Shown piece by piece: positions 1 through 8,254 of a stretch of DNA of 64,000 nucleotides. This stretch comes from Caproicibacter sp047777415 (GTDB lineage: Bacteria > Bacillota > Clostridia > Oscillospirales > Acutalibacteraceae): assembly GCA_047777415.1 (NCBI GenBank), contig JBKEEO010000001.1:124001-188000 (forward strand), given 5' to 3'. The position numbers were made by a program, and so were the translations under genes. Positions within the stretch are counted from its first letter, which is position 1, and the number at the start of each line of letters is the position of its first letter. The notes under the pieces were generated by a model that was given only the letters and a program-made list of their open reading frames with translations, made no database searches and was not told where the DNA came from.

Positions 1-461
1 TGTTCCGTCTTGTCAAACGCCGGGTCCTGCGAAGCGAGTATCGGGGCGGAATCCTGATATGTATATGTGTAGAGCTGCCCGTCCTCCGGGTTGTAAAGAA
101 TCAGCGGACCTTCCATATAGTCGTCGTCCCAAGTTGAATAAGTGCGGTAGGTCACCCCGCCTGTGGAAACCGGGTTGTCCGCAAGTTCCTTGAGTGTATA
201 CTTTTCCCAATCGAGCGGAATTTCAGACTTAATTTTTTCCACAATTTGGTCATCCGTCAAATCAGCGGCACTAACCGACTCCGACGCAGAGGAAGGTGTT
301 GCAGAAGAATCAGAAACAGAGCTTGTTTCTGAAGACGTTTCCGGCACGACATCGGAAGACAAAGGGCTTTTTTCGAAAAAAGTTCCGTTTGTATACAAAA
401 GAATGCCTCCACAGACAACTACTAGCAAAATTAAAATAACCCATCTTATTTTTTTCATCAT
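1..461 (-). CDS. Membrane-anchored hypothetical protein, C-terminus cut by window edge
   Basis: The reading frame is open from a start at 461 (or the adjacent ATG at 458) to the window edge, so the C-terminus is missing. AGGAGG at 465-470 is 3 nt from the first ATG and 6 nt from the second, so 458 may be the used start. The protein opens with MMKKIRWVILILLVVV, a single N-terminal membrane segment or uncleaved signal, then a Ser/Thr-rich linker (about residues 30-65), then an acidic extracytoplasmic domain with YSTWDDDYMEG and ILYNPEDGQLYTYTY. I do not recognise the family. The anchor, linker and globular domain layout matches surface-exposed clostridial proteins of unknown role. Coding on this strand is supported by the RBS and the sensible signal sequence. 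Confidence 0.7.
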   Translation of the reverse strand, partial: MMKKIRWVILILLVVVCGGILLYTNGTFFEKSPLSSDVVPETSSETSSVSDSSATPSSASESVSAADLTDDQIVEKIKSEIPLDWEKYTLKELADNPVSTGGVTYRTYSTWDDDYMEGPLILYNPEDGQLYTYTYQDSAPILASQDPAFDKTE

Positions 462-594
462 ATGCCTCCTGCTAAATCTTTCCTAAAATGCTGCAGTGTT
501 CTCACTATACTCTATTTTCAAATCGCCATCCCTCCATTTCCACTATAATTCGAATTCAACAAAAAAAAAGAAACACACAAATCTTATTAAGTCT

Positions 595-622
595 TTGCAA
601 AGTTTTCGCGCCATGTTATAAT
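595..622 (+). promoter_or_regulatory. Predicted sigma-A promoter of the ybjQ-like gene
   Basis: TTGCAA at 595-600 and TATAAT at 617-622 are separated by 16 nt. The surrounding 480-730 stretch is AT-rich and has no convincing gene. Transcription from here would give a leader of about 135 nt before the ybjQ-like start. Confidence 0.5.
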
Positions 623-696
623 TATGTTATGATATAATTATACTATAATAATGATATCATGTAAAAATTAAACCCTCAGTGACTAAGGATTTTTCG

Positions 697-746
697 GCGA
701 TATCCAACACCAAAATGACGTTGCGATAATCGCTTGGATGAATCGC
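697..746 (+). promoter_or_regulatory. Potential structured 5' leader of the ybjQ-like gene
   Basis: GCGAT-ATCCAA (697-707) can pair with TTGGAT-GA-ATCGC (734-746). Between them a smaller hairpin GCGA-TAA-TCGC lies at 723-733, and GCGAT occurs twice, so alternative pairings exist. The structure ends directly at the Shine-Dalgarno AGAAGGAG (747-754), so it could affect translation. No known riboswitch class was recognised. Confidence 0.35.
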
Positions 747-763
747 AGAAGGAGCTAAAGAAG

Positions 764-1075
764 ATGATTTTGGTAACAACTGACTATATCGCCGGCAAAG
801 AATTGGAAATGCTCGGCATGGTCCGGGGCAGCACCGTACAATCGAAGCATATTGGAAAAGACATTACGCAGGGACTTAAATCCATTGTCGGCGGAGAGCT
901 GACCTCCTACACCGGTATGATGAACAACGCCCGGGCGCTTGCCACAGAACGCATGAAGAAAGAAGCCGAAGCGCTGGGCGCGGACGCAATTGTAGCAGTT
1001 CGATATGCATCGTCCTCCATTGTGCAGGGCGCGGCGGAAGTCATGGCATATGGTACTGCGGTAAAGTTTAAATAA
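764..1075 (+). CDS. YbjQ/UPF0145 family protein (DUF74)
   Basis: A 103-residue protein starting MILVTTDYIAGKELEMLG and containing GLKSIVGGELTSYTGMM and ALGADAIVAVRYASS. These are hallmarks of the YbjQ/UPF0145 family, which forms pentamers and has been called a heavy-metal-binding domain; its biochemical function is not settled. The length matches the family (about 105 aa). ATG 764 was chosen because AGAAGGAG at 747-754 sits 9 nt upstream; a longer in-frame TTG at 734 lies inside a potential RNA stem and has no RBS. The gene stands alone with its own promoter and a terminator directly after it. Confidence 0.9.
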   Translation: MILVTTDYIAGKELEMLGMVRGSTVQSKHIGKDITQGLKSIVGGELTSYTGMMNNARALATERMKKEAEALGADAIVAVRYASSSIVQGAAEVMAYGTAVKFK

Positions 1076-1118
1076 AAAAAACTCTATTTCAACACAATCA
1101 TGATAATGATTTGAAAAG

Positions 1119-1148
1119 CGGGTGCGGCGGAATGCTGTACCCGTTTTT
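1119..1148 (+). terminator. Rho-independent terminator after the ybjQ-like gene
   Basis: CGGGTGC (1119-1125) pairs with GTACCCG (1137-1143), one G-U pair, followed by TTTTT at 1144-1148 and preceded by an A-rich stretch. It lies just before the next gene's RBS and argues against a GTG start at 1122 for that gene. Confidence 0.65.
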
Positions 1149-1169
1149 CCGACAGGAGGATATTACAAA

Positions 1170-2399
1170 TTGCATCAGAAACGAAATTACCCAACAGCAA
1201 TCGTTACACAAAAAGCAGAGCGCAGCATTCTTTCGGGGCATCCGTGGGTTTACGGCATTGAAATCATAGGCGGGGATGCTTGCGCGGACGGGGCACTGAC
1301 CGATGTAGTCAGCAGGCGGGGAGCCTACCTTGGCACCGGTTTTTTCAATTCCCATTCCAAAATTCGCATACGGCTGATTTCGCGCAACGCAAACGACAAG
1401 TTCGATGAAGCATTTTTTGAGCGCCGTCTGCGCTACGCGTGGGAATACCGCAAATCGGTTCTGTCAAAAGAGGATTTGTCCTGTTGCCGACTGATTTTTG
1501 GAGAGGCAGATTTCTTTCCCGGACTAACCGTGGATCGCTTTGAAAACATTCTTGTAACGCAGACGCTGTCCCTCGGCATAGAAAAAATCAAGCCGATGTT
1601 GTTTCGGCTGCTGTACCGTATCCTGACGGAGGACGGGCAGCAAATTGACGGTATTTATGAGCGCAATGATTCCGGTCTGCGCAACTTGGAAGGTATGGAG
1701 CAAAATTGCGGATTTTTCCCTTTAGAGGGACTGCCGAAGCCGGATTTTAATACAACCGTCATACACGAAAACGGAATCGAATATGCGGTAGATTTCGCAA
1801 ACGGACAGAAAACCGGATTTTTCCTAGACCAAAAATATAATCGCAGAGCCGTCGCAGCAATCAGCCGGGGCAAACGGGTTCTAGATTGCTTTACCGACAC
1901 CGGCTCTTTTGCACTGAATGCCGCAAGCGCCGGAGCAGCGTCCGTTCACGCCGTGGATATCTCTGAAAGCGCCATCTCCATGGCAAAGGAAAACGCGGCA
2001 CGCAACGGTCTTTCGGACCGAATGACCTTTGAATGTGCCAACGTGTTTGACCTGCTCCCTGCTTTGGCGGAAAGCAAAAAGAAAGAATATGATTTTGTGA
2101 TTCTCGACCCGCCGGCCTTCACAAAGAGCCGCCAAACGGTGGCAAACGCTTCGCGCGGATATCGGGAAATCAATTACCGTGCAATGAAACTTCTTCCGCG
2201 GGGCGGATATCTTGCCACCTGTTCCTGCTCTCACTTTATGACGGATGAGTTGTTCCGAAACGTCATCCGACGCGCGGCTGCGGACGCGCAGGTATCCCTG
2301 CGGCAAATTGAAGCTAGACAGCAGGCACCGGACCATCCCATTCTATGGAATGTACCGGAAACGTCCTATCTGAAGTTCTACCTGTTCCAAGTCGTTTGA
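1170..2399 (+). CDS. RlmI-like class I SAM-dependent rRNA cytosine methyltransferase
   Basis: About 409 residues. The N-terminus (roughly 15-75) is PUA-like with LSGHPWVYGIEI and the C-terminal half is a Rossmann methyltransferase with VLDCFTDTGSFALNAA (SAM motif I), AVDIS, and the catalytic-loop type motif DFVILDPPAFTKS. The family (E. coli RlmI, RlmK C-terminus) methylates cytosine C5 of 23S rRNA; the exact target here is inferred only. I place the start at TTG 1170, with AGGAGG at 1154-1159 ten nt upstream, because the longer GTG start at 1122 falls within the preceding terminator hairpin. It is a single-gene unit between a terminator and the mltG promoter. Confidence 0.85.
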   Translation: MHQKRNYPTAIVTQKAERSILSGHPWVYGIEIIGGDACADGALTDVVSRRGAYLGTGFFNSHSKIRIRLISRNANDKFDEAFFERRLRYAWEYRKSVLSKEDLSCCRLIFGEADFFPGLTVDRFENILVTQTLSLGIEKIKPMLFRLLYRILTEDGQQIDGIYERNDSGLRNLEGMEQNCGFFPLEGLPKPDFNTTVIHENGIEYAVDFANGQKTGFFLDQKYNRRAVAAISRGKRVLDCFTDTGSFALNAASAGAASVHAVDISESAISMAKENAARNGLSDRMTFECANVFDLLPALAESKKKEYDFVILDPPAFTKSRQTVANASRGYREINYRAMKLLPRGGYLATCSCSHFMTDELFRNVIRRAAADAQVSLRQIEARQQAPDHPILWNVPETSYLKFYLFQVV

Positions 2400-2427
2400 C
2401 TGAAAACGACGTTATCATTCCGTTTGG

Positions 2428-2456
2428 TTGTAAAATTCGACTTGATGATTTATAAT
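2428..2456 (+). promoter_or_regulatory. Predicted promoter of the mltG-MATE pair
   Basis: TTGTAA at 2428-2433 and a perfect TATAAT at 2451-2456 with a 17-nt spacer, about 85 nt upstream of the mltG start. Confidence 0.6.
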
Positions 2457-2542
2457 AATCAGATAAATATCATCATTTACCGAATTTACCGAGCATTTTG
2501 CGATGATCAAAAGCCGGTTCTCCGAAAAGATGAGGCAATTGT

Positions 2543-3598
2543 ATGAAAAATAAGTTTTTCCCGTTTCTTGTCGCTATTCTGTTCGCTTTATTGACAGCTT
2601 GTTCTGCCGAAACCGATACTGTTTCCATTGTTTCATCACACGAATCTGAAAACAGTATGCAGCCTGCTGACTCTGCACAAACTTCCTCCGCACAGGTAAC
2701 CTCGGCAGAGGATTCAGAGACTGCTTCCGGCAAGCCCGATACAACTCTTTCTTCATCGGAGTCTCAATTTTCATCTTCCCAGTTATCGAACGAAAATACT
2801 GTCAGCTCAGCCACGACGGCTACCGAATCCCAAAATGTGCAGTCGGATGAAACACCCAAAACCGTTCAGGTTACAATTCCCGAGGGATTTACCCTACCCC
2901 AGATTGCCGCAAGACTTGAAGCAAATTCTGTATGCTCCGGCGAGGATTTTATAAATGCGGCCCAAACATATGATTTTAGCTATTATCCCCTTGTTGCAAA
3001 AATTGAGGATAATCCAAACCGCTGTTACAAGCTGGAAGGTTATTTGTATCCCGATACTTACGAGTTTTACATTGGCATGAAACCGCAGGATGCAGTCGGG
3101 AAATTTCTGCGCAATGCGGAAAACCAGATTGGGAATAAATATTCCTTTCCCGGTTTGTCAACCGACGAGTTAATTACGCTTGCCTCCATCATTGAGCGGG
3201 AAGCCGATGACCCGGAGAATATGCAAAAAGTTTCTTCTGTATTTCATAACCGGTTGAAAATCGGTATGATTCTGCAGGCGGATTCTACACGCGATTACTG
3301 CAACATATATTTAGTGCCACAGTTTGGCGACAAATATAACCAATATTATAATACATATAGAGAGCAATGCACCGCTCTGCCCGCCGGTCCCATCTCCAAT
3401 CCGGGCGCGGATGCCCTTTATGCCGCAGCACATCCGGCAGACACGGATTACCTGTATTTTGCAACTGGTACGGACCACAAGTATTATTACGGCACAACCG
3501 AAACTGAGCGTGATGCATTGATGGCGGACGCCGGCGTTACGCCGCTTTACGCGGACGAATACACCACCCAAACATTTGTCAATACTGAGATGGAGTGA
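2543..3598 (+). CDS. mltG: MltG/YceG-family endolytic transglycosylase, lipoprotein
   Basis: 351 residues. A lipoprotein signal ends in LLTAC (lipidated Cys20), followed by a long Ser/Thr-rich linker to about residue 105. The LysM-like/YceG region includes TIPEGFTLPQIAARLE, and the catalytic region ASIIEREADDPENMQKV with SVFHNRL and GMILQADSTRDY; the Glu at residue 218 fits the catalytic position of the family. The end carries PAGPISNPG and DYLYFATG, also typical. MltG cleaves nascent peptidoglycan glycan strands at the outer face of the membrane and sets strand length. Most homologs have a transmembrane anchor; here a lipid anchor replaces it. GAGG at 2532-2535 is a modest RBS. The stop overlaps the next gene's RBS. 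Confidence 0.9.
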   Translation: MKNKFFPFLVAILFALLTACSAETDTVSIVSSHESENSMQPADSAQTSSAQVTSAEDSETASGKPDTTLSSSESQFSSSQLSNENTVSSATTATESQNVQSDETPKTVQVTIPEGFTLPQIAARLEANSVCSGEDFINAAQTYDFSYYPLVAKIEDNPNRCYKLEGYLYPDTYEFYIGMKPQDAVGKFLRNAENQIGNKYSFPGLSTDELITLASIIEREADDPENMQKVSSVFHNRLKIGMILQADSTRDYCNIYLVPQFGDKYNQYYNTYREQCTALPAGPISNPGADALYAAAHPADTDYLYFATGTDHKYYYGTTETERDALMADAGVTPLYADEYTTQTFVNTEME

Positions 3599-3599
3599 A

Positions 3600-5036
3600 A
3601 TGATCTGCATGTTTGCAACAACTGATGCACATAAACAATATGAAAAAATGACAAAAACACCGATTCCGCAACTGATTTGTTCCCTTGCCATTCCAACGAT
3701 AGTCAGTATGCTGATTTCAGCCGCTTACAACTTAGCCGACACTTACTTTGTCAGTCAGCTGGGCACAAGCGCCACGGGGGCGGTGGGTGTCGTATTCTCT
3801 ATGATGGCGATTATTCAGGCTATCGGCTTTACGCTGGGCATGGGTTCCGGAGGAGTCATTTCCCGCTTTCTGGGTCAAAAGCGAAACCAAGAGGCTTCAC
3901 AGGCCGCCTCCACCGCCTTTTTCACGGCTATTACAGTTGGTATTGTGCTGATTACGATTCCGGGGCTGATTTTCAACCGCAGGCTGGTTCAGCTGCTTGG
4001 TGCAACGGATACCATACTCCCCTATGCGCAAAGTTATGCACAATACATCCTTTTTGGCGCCCCAATTATGTGCGCTACATTCGTCATGAACAATGACCTG
4101 CGTGCGGAGGGAAAGGCCTTTTTCTCCATGGTTGGCATCTCAGTGGGATGTATTTTGAACATTGCACTCGATCCCCTTTTGATTTTCACGTTCGATTTGG
4201 GCATAGCAGGAGCCGCAATCGCAACTATGATTGGGCAGAGTGTCAGTTTCGTCATTCTGATTTTCAATTATGTGCGCCGGCGCACAATTATCAGAATTAG
4301 TGTAAGAAACATTTCATACAAATGGAGTATGTATGCCGAGATTCTGAAAACCGGCATGCCGTCCTTTTTCCGCCAGGGGCTGGCCAGCATTTCGACCATC
4401 GCTCTGAACGTTTCCGCCGCTGTGTACGGAGATGCCGCCGTTGCCGCAATGTCGATTGTGGGGCGTGCGTTTTTCTTCCTGCTCGCCGCTTTAATCGGGT
4501 TCGGGCAGGGATTTCAGCCGGTTGCGGGTTATAATTACGGGGCAAAATGTTATGCGCGCTTAAAACAAGCCTTTTGGTTCTGTGTTCGGGTTGGTTTTTT
4601 CGGCCTGCTGGTTCTGTGTTCCATTGCATTTATTTTTGCGCCGCAGATTATGGCTCTGTTCCGCAGAAACGACCAGCAGGTGATTGCAATTGGTGCGCTT
4701 GCGTTTCGGGCTCAGTGCGCCATTATGCCGCTTCAAGCATTTGTGGTCATTTCCAATATGCTGTTCCAGTCCATTGGCAAACCGAAGCAGGCAACATGGC
4801 TGTCCGTTCTCAGGCAAGGCCTTTGTTTTCTTCCGGCAATTCTGATTTTGCCGCAGTTGTTTGGGCTTTACGGTGTACAAATCAGCCAACCTGCTGCAGA
4901 CTGCCTGACATTCCTTATTGCATTGTTTATCACATTACCCTTCCTTCACACTCTCAATGAGGCAATCCGTTCCGGTGAATGTGTGAATACGACCGAAGGT
5001 ACAAAAAAACGGAAAAATGAATTGCATAAAACATAA
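3600..5036 (+). CDS. MATE-family multidrug/cation exporter
   Basis: About 478 residues and strongly hydrophobic with roughly twelve membrane segments in two similar halves. The N-terminus carries IPQLICSLAIPTIVSMLISAAYNLADTYFV and GFTLGMGSGG..SRFLGQKR, and the second half GFGQGFQPVAGYNYGA, all typical of the MATE (MatE, DinF/NorM) fold that couples Na+ or H+ influx to drug efflux. The start is ATG 3600, with GGAG at 3592-3595 only 4 nt upstream and overlapping the mltG stop, suggesting translational coupling; ATG 3609 is the alternative. The C-terminal tail is basic. Substrate cannot be told from sequence. Confidence 0.9.
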   Translation: MICMFATTDAHKQYEKMTKTPIPQLICSLAIPTIVSMLISAAYNLADTYFVSQLGTSATGAVGVVFSMMAIIQAIGFTLGMGSGGVISRFLGQKRNQEASQAASTAFFTAITVGIVLITIPGLIFNRRLVQLLGATDTILPYAQSYAQYILFGAPIMCATFVMNNDLRAEGKAFFSMVGISVGCILNIALDPLLIFTFDLGIAGAAIATMIGQSVSFVILIFNYVRRRTIIRISVRNISYKWSMYAEILKTGMPSFFRQGLASISTIALNVSAAVYGDAAVAAMSIVGRAFFFLLAALIGFGQGFQPVAGYNYGAKCYARLKQAFWFCVRVGFFGLLVLCSIAFIFAPQIMALFRRNDQQVIAIGALAFRAQCAIMPLQAFVVISNMLFQSIGKPKQATWLSVLRQGLCFLPAILILPQLFGLYGVQISQPAADCLTFLIALFITLPFLHTLNEAIRSGECVNTTEGTKKRKNELHKT

Positions 5037-5076
5037 GTATTTATCATAAATACAAAATGACTGGAGGTATGCCGCC

Positions 5077-5778
5077 GTGTCCCTGGAGCAATCCGATATG
5101 AAGTTTTTGCAAGATTCCCTCCCCTTTTGGGAACATCTGTCAGAGCAGGATAAAAATTTAATTCGATCTTCTGCGTCGGTTCGCTGCCACCCTGCCGGCA
5201 GCAGCCTTCATAACGGCGCGGCGGATTGTGCCGGACTGTTTGTGGTAAAAAGCGGCCAAGTAAGAACCTTCATTTTGTCGGATACCGGCAGGGAAATCAC
5301 CCTGTTTCGGCTGTTTGAACGGGATATCTGCATATTTTCCGCTTCCTGCATGCTCAAGAACATTCGATTCGATGTATTCATCGAGGCAGTCCAGAACAGT
5401 GAAACCATTCTGATTCCAACCGCCGTTTATAACGAATTAAACCAAAAGTCCATTGCTGTTTCGGATTACACCAATCAGTTGCTGTCTTCCAGATTTTCCG
5501 ATGTAATGTGGCTCTTGGAACAAATTCTGTTCATGAGCTTTGACCGCAGACTGGCGATGTTCCTGTTGGAGGAATCGGCCATCAGCGGCGGGGACCTTTT
5601 AACCATAACACACGAAGAAATCGCAAAAAACATGGGCACCGCACGTGAAGTAGTCACACGAATGCTCCGCTATTTTCAGTCCGAAGGGCTGGTAAAACTG
5701 TCCCGTGGAGTGATTCGGATTCTCAACCGCAAAAAGTTAGAAACCCTATCTTTACAGACGCAAACATCAAAAAAATAG
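5077..5778 (+). CDS. Crp/Fnr-family transcriptional regulator
   Basis: 233 residues. Residues about 20-130 form a cyclic-nucleotide-binding-type beta roll (FVVKSGQVRTFILSDTGREITLFRLFERDICIFSASCM), and residues about 165-215 a winged helix (ITHEEIAKNMGTAREVVTRMLRYFQSEGLVKL). The pattern resembles clostridial Fnr-like proteins; cysteines occur (Cys in RCHPAG, DCAG, DICIFSASC) but no clear Fnr-type four-cysteine N-terminal cluster, so the ligand is unknown. Start GTG 5077 has GGAGG at 5063-5067 nine nt upstream; the nearer ATG at 5069 is out of frame. It follows the MATE gene by 40 nt and ends before a strong bidirectional terminator. Confidence 0.88.
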   Translation: MSLEQSDMKFLQDSLPFWEHLSEQDKNLIRSSASVRCHPAGSSLHNGAADCAGLFVVKSGQVRTFILSDTGREITLFRLFERDICIFSASCMLKNIRFDVFIEAVQNSETILIPTAVYNELNQKSIAVSDYTNQLLSSRFSDVMWLLEQILFMSFDRRLAMFLLEESAISGGDLLTITHEEIAKNMGTAREVVTRMLRYFQSEGLVKLSRGVIRILNRKKLETLSLQTQTSKK

Positions 5779-5800
5779 CATACAGCAAAAAACAAAAAAG

Positions 5801-5840
5801 CCTCTCTTTTGCAGGCAAACTGCAAAAAGAGAGGGTTTTC
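5801..5840. terminator. Bidirectional terminator between Crp/Fnr and Rrf2 genes
   Basis: CCTCTCTTTTGCAG (5801-5814) pairs with CTGCAAAAAGAGAGG (5820-5834) with one bulged base. Toward the minus strand it is followed by CTTTTTTGTTTTTTG, toward the plus strand by GTTTTC. It serves both convergent genes. Confidence 0.85.
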
Positions 5841-5853
5841 ATTTCCGTAGATT

Positions 5854-6300
5854 TCAAATATAAAACATATAACAGGATTCTTGATTTTGCCTTTCCGCTT
5901 CCATTTGAAGATCCATCAGCGTGATGTTTTGGAGAACTTTTTCCACCGCCTCATCAAGAGCGGAAAACACGGATATCTGCATCGCTTTTTCAATATTCTG
6001 CGCTTTCTGAGCAACAGACTCCGCTGTCTTCTCAAACAGCGACTGCTCCAGTGCTTGAAGAACATCATAAACAGAAATTTTCTGCGGCGGCTTCGCCATC
6101 TTGTATCCTCCCTGCGCACCTTTGATAGCCAAAACCAGCCCCCCGCGCTTTAGAAGGGAAAACACCTGTTCCAAATAAATTTTTGAAATTCCGAGCCGTT
6201 CCGAAAGACTGACGATCGTTATACAGGCATCGCTCTCATAACCTTCCGCCATACAGATCATTGCGGCAAGTCCGTATCTCCCTTTTGATGAAATTCTCAT
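5854..6300 (-). CDS. Rrf2-family regulator, CymR-like
   Basis: 148 residues starting MRISSKGRYGLAAMICMAEG, with the winged-helix recognition region ISKIYLEQVFSLLKRGGLVLAIKGAQGGYKMAKPP and the ISVYDVLQALE dimerisation helix, all standard Rrf2. The three-cysteine Fe-S motif of IscR/NsrR/RsrR is absent: the few Cys residues are isolated. That, and its position divergent from cysK, matches CymR, which in Bacillus and Staphylococcus represses cysteine supply genes and forms a complex with CysK to sense O-acetylserine. Function as a cysteine regulator is inference from context. A good promoter lies 30-60 nt upstream on the same strand. Confidence 0.85.
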   Translation of the reverse strand: MRISSKGRYGLAAMICMAEGYESDACITIVSLSERLGISKIYLEQVFSLLKRGGLVLAIKGAQGGYKMAKPPQKISVYDVLQALEQSLFEKTAESVAQKAQNIEKAMQISVFSALDEAVEKVLQNITLMDLQMEAERQNQESCYMFYI

Positions 6301-6330
6301 AAGAGCGCTCCTTTTTTATGGACTTTTCTA

Positions 6331-6359
6331 ATCATATCGAATCTTTCCGGTTAAGTCAA
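6331..6359 (-). promoter_or_regulatory. Promoter of the Rrf2 regulator
   Basis: On the minus strand TTGACT (6354-6359) and TATGAT (6331-6336) with a 17-nt spacer. Confidence 0.65.
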
Positions 6360-6410
6360 GCTTACCCGGGTGAAAACATACTATTTTTCTATTTTTAAAT
6401 TGATTTTACA

Positions 6411-6440
6411 TTGACAGAAAACAGAAAAGGAACCTATAAT
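6411..6440 (+). promoter_or_regulatory. Promoter of cysK
   Basis: Perfect TTGACA at 6411-6416 and perfect TATAAT at 6435-6440 with an 18-nt spacer, 35 nt upstream of the cysK start. It is divergent from the Rrf2 promoter, 50 bp away, so one regulator could control both. Confidence 0.75.
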
Positions 6441-6474
6441 AAAACAAAACTTGAAATGACAGGGGTGGAACGTT

Positions 6475-7401
6475 TTGATAGCAAAATCGGTTACGGATCT
6501 GATTGGGAATACCCCGATGATGGAACTGAACAATTATAAACGCCTGCACGGGCTGCAAGCGATACTCCTTGCAAAGTTGGAATATCTCAACCCGGCAGGC
6601 AGTGTAAAAGACCGTATCGCAAAGTCAATGATAGAAGATGCGGAAAAACGTGGGCTATTAAAGTCTGATTCTGTAATCATTGAGCCCACAAGCGGCAATG
6701 CCGGCATCGGCCTTGCCTCGGTGGCGGCCTCCAAGGGATACCGCATCATCTTAACCATGCCGGAAACCATGAGCATTGAACGCCGAAAACTGCTGGGCGC
6801 CTATGGGGCCGAGGTTATTCTGACCGATGGAAACAAAGGAATGCGCGGCGCCATCGACAAAGCCCTGGAACTTCAAAAAAGCATACCGAATTCTTTTCTG
6901 CCGGGGCAGTTTTCCAATCCTGCCAATATACAGGCACATCTCGATACTACCGGTCCGGAAATCTGGAAGGACACGGACGGCAAAGTGGATATCTTTGTCG
7001 CCGGGGTGGGAACAGGCGGCACCATTACAGGAGTTGCGAAGTACCTAAAAGAAAAAAATCCGCAGGTTCAAATTGTCGCCGTGGAGCCTGCAGATTCCGC
7101 AGTTCTTTCCGGGAAAAAGCCCGGTCCGCATAAACTGCAGGGCCTTGGCGCAGGATTTATCCCCGAAACGCTTGACACTTCACTGCTGGATGAGGTCATA
7201 CCCGTACAGGATGAAGATGCGTACCGAACTGGGAGAGAGCTTGCCCGCTGTGAAGGTATTTTGACCGGTATCTCGTCCGGAGCTGCCGTTTGGGCAGCAA
7301 ATCTCCTTGCACAGCGTTCGGAAAACTATGGCAAACAAATCGTAGCGCTTTTGCCGGACACCGGAGAACGCTATCTATCCACGCCTTTTTATTTAGACTG
7401 A
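6475..7401 (+). CDS. cysK: Cysteine synthase (O-acetylserine sulfhydrylase)
   Basis: 308 residues, the usual CysK size. TDLIGNTPMMELN at the N-terminus, the PLP lysine Lys45 in NPAGSVKDRIA, the substrate loop PTSGNAGIGLA, the phosphate loop GVGTGGTITG, and GISSGAA near the C-terminus. It joins O-acetylserine and sulfide to make cysteine with PLP in the cytosol. The substrate loop is usually PTSGNTGIGLA; here Thr is replaced by Ala, which could alter binding of the amino acid carboxylate or of regulator partners. Start TTG 6475 is chosen from the RBS AGGGGTGG and alignment with family N-termini. It is divergent from a CymR-like regulator and followed by tcdA after 14 nt. Confidence 0.92.
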   Translation: MIAKSVTDLIGNTPMMELNNYKRLHGLQAILLAKLEYLNPAGSVKDRIAKSMIEDAEKRGLLKSDSVIIEPTSGNAGIGLASVAASKGYRIILTMPETMSIERRKLLGAYGAEVILTDGNKGMRGAIDKALELQKSIPNSFLPGQFSNPANIQAHLDTTGPEIWKDTDGKVDIFVAGVGTGGTITGVAKYLKEKNPQVQIVAVEPADSAVLSGKKPGPHKLQGLGAGFIPETLDTSLLDEVIPVQDEDAYRTGRELARCEGILTGISSGAAVWAANLLAQRSENYGKQIVALLPDTGERYLSTPFYLD

Positions 7402-7415
7402 ATCGGAGGAAATAC

Positions 7416-8174
7416 ATGCTGGATCAATTTTCGCGCTCTCAGCTGTTGCTGGGCGGCGAAGCCATGAAAAAATTAAAAGAATCTGCGGTTGCCGTTTTCG
7501 GAATTGGCGGGGTAGGTTCCTATGCAGTAGAAGCACTTGTCCGAAACGGAATCGGCTACCTTGCACTATTTGACGATGACCGCGTCTGCCTGACGAATCT
7601 GAACCGTCAAATTCATGCCACGCGCAAAACCATAGGTACCCCGAAAGTAGAAGCCATGCGCGACCGAATTTTGGAAATCAATCCCGACTGCCAAGTGGAA
7701 CTGCACCAATGCTTTTACACACCGGAAAACGCAGGGCAATTTGACCTTTCCAAATATGACTATATCATTGATGCGGTTGACACCGTGACCGCAAAGCTGG
7801 AATTAATCACCCGTGCGAAACAGGCGGGGACTCCGATTATCAGCTGTATGGGCGCGGGCAATAAACTTGACCCAACACGCTTTGAAGTGGCGGACATCTA
7901 TGATACCAGCGTTTGCCCACTTGCCCGAGTGATGCGCCGGGAACTCAAGGCACGCGGAATTCAAAGACTAAAAGTCGTATATTCGAAAGAGCCGCCGCTG
8001 CAGCCAATCGACGACTGCGAAATCAGCTGTCGAAACCACTGTGTGTGCCCGCCCGGAACGCAGCGTAAATGTACGGCACGCCGCGCCATCCCGGGCAGCG
8101 TTTCTTTTGTGCCTCCGGTTGCGGGAATGATTCTTGCAGGAGAAGTCATCAAAGATTTAGCCAAAATTGAATAA
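7416..8174 (+). CDS. tcdA: tRNA threonylcarbamoyladenosine dehydratase (TcdA/CsdL family)
   Basis: 252 residues. An E1/MoeB/ThiF-type fold: QFSRSQLLLGGEAMKKL, nucleotide loop FGIGGVGSYAVEAL (residues 28-41), DDDRVCLTNLNRQIHAT, YIIDAVDTVTAKLEL, and SCMGAGNKLDPTRF. TcdA uses ATP to cyclise t6A37 of tRNAs to ct6A. Cysteines in DDCEISCRNHCVCPPG near the C-terminus resemble the extra cysteines of this subgroup. ATG 7416 has CGGAGGA six nt upstream; the open frame extends further upstream through the end of cysK but without an RBS. Spacing of 14 nt suggests co-transcription with cysK. Confidence 0.9.
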   Translation: MLDQFSRSQLLLGGEAMKKLKESAVAVFGIGGVGSYAVEALVRNGIGYLALFDDDRVCLTNLNRQIHATRKTIGTPKVEAMRDRILEINPDCQVELHQCFYTPENAGQFDLSKYDYIIDAVDTVTAKLELITRAKQAGTPIISCMGAGNKLDPTRFEVADIYDTSVCPLARVMRRELKARGIQRLKVVYSKEPPLQPIDDCEISCRNHCVCPPGTQRKCTARRAIPGSVSFVPPVAGMILAGEVIKDLAKIE

Positions 8175-8254
8175 TCTGAGCATTAAATAGGTTGTTTTGG
8201 AGCATATCCGGATATCATATTTTTAAAACGATGAATTTATTGGAGGTATTGATT

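Noticed and set aside
163..486. Plus-strand 107-residue frame rich in Ser/Glu
   Set aside because: It is the antisense of the membrane-anchored gene on the minus strand, which has the RBS and signal sequence.
1881..2336. Long minus-strand frame within the methyltransferase gene
   Set aside because: Shadow frame; the plus-strand protein has all SAM-methyltransferase motifs.
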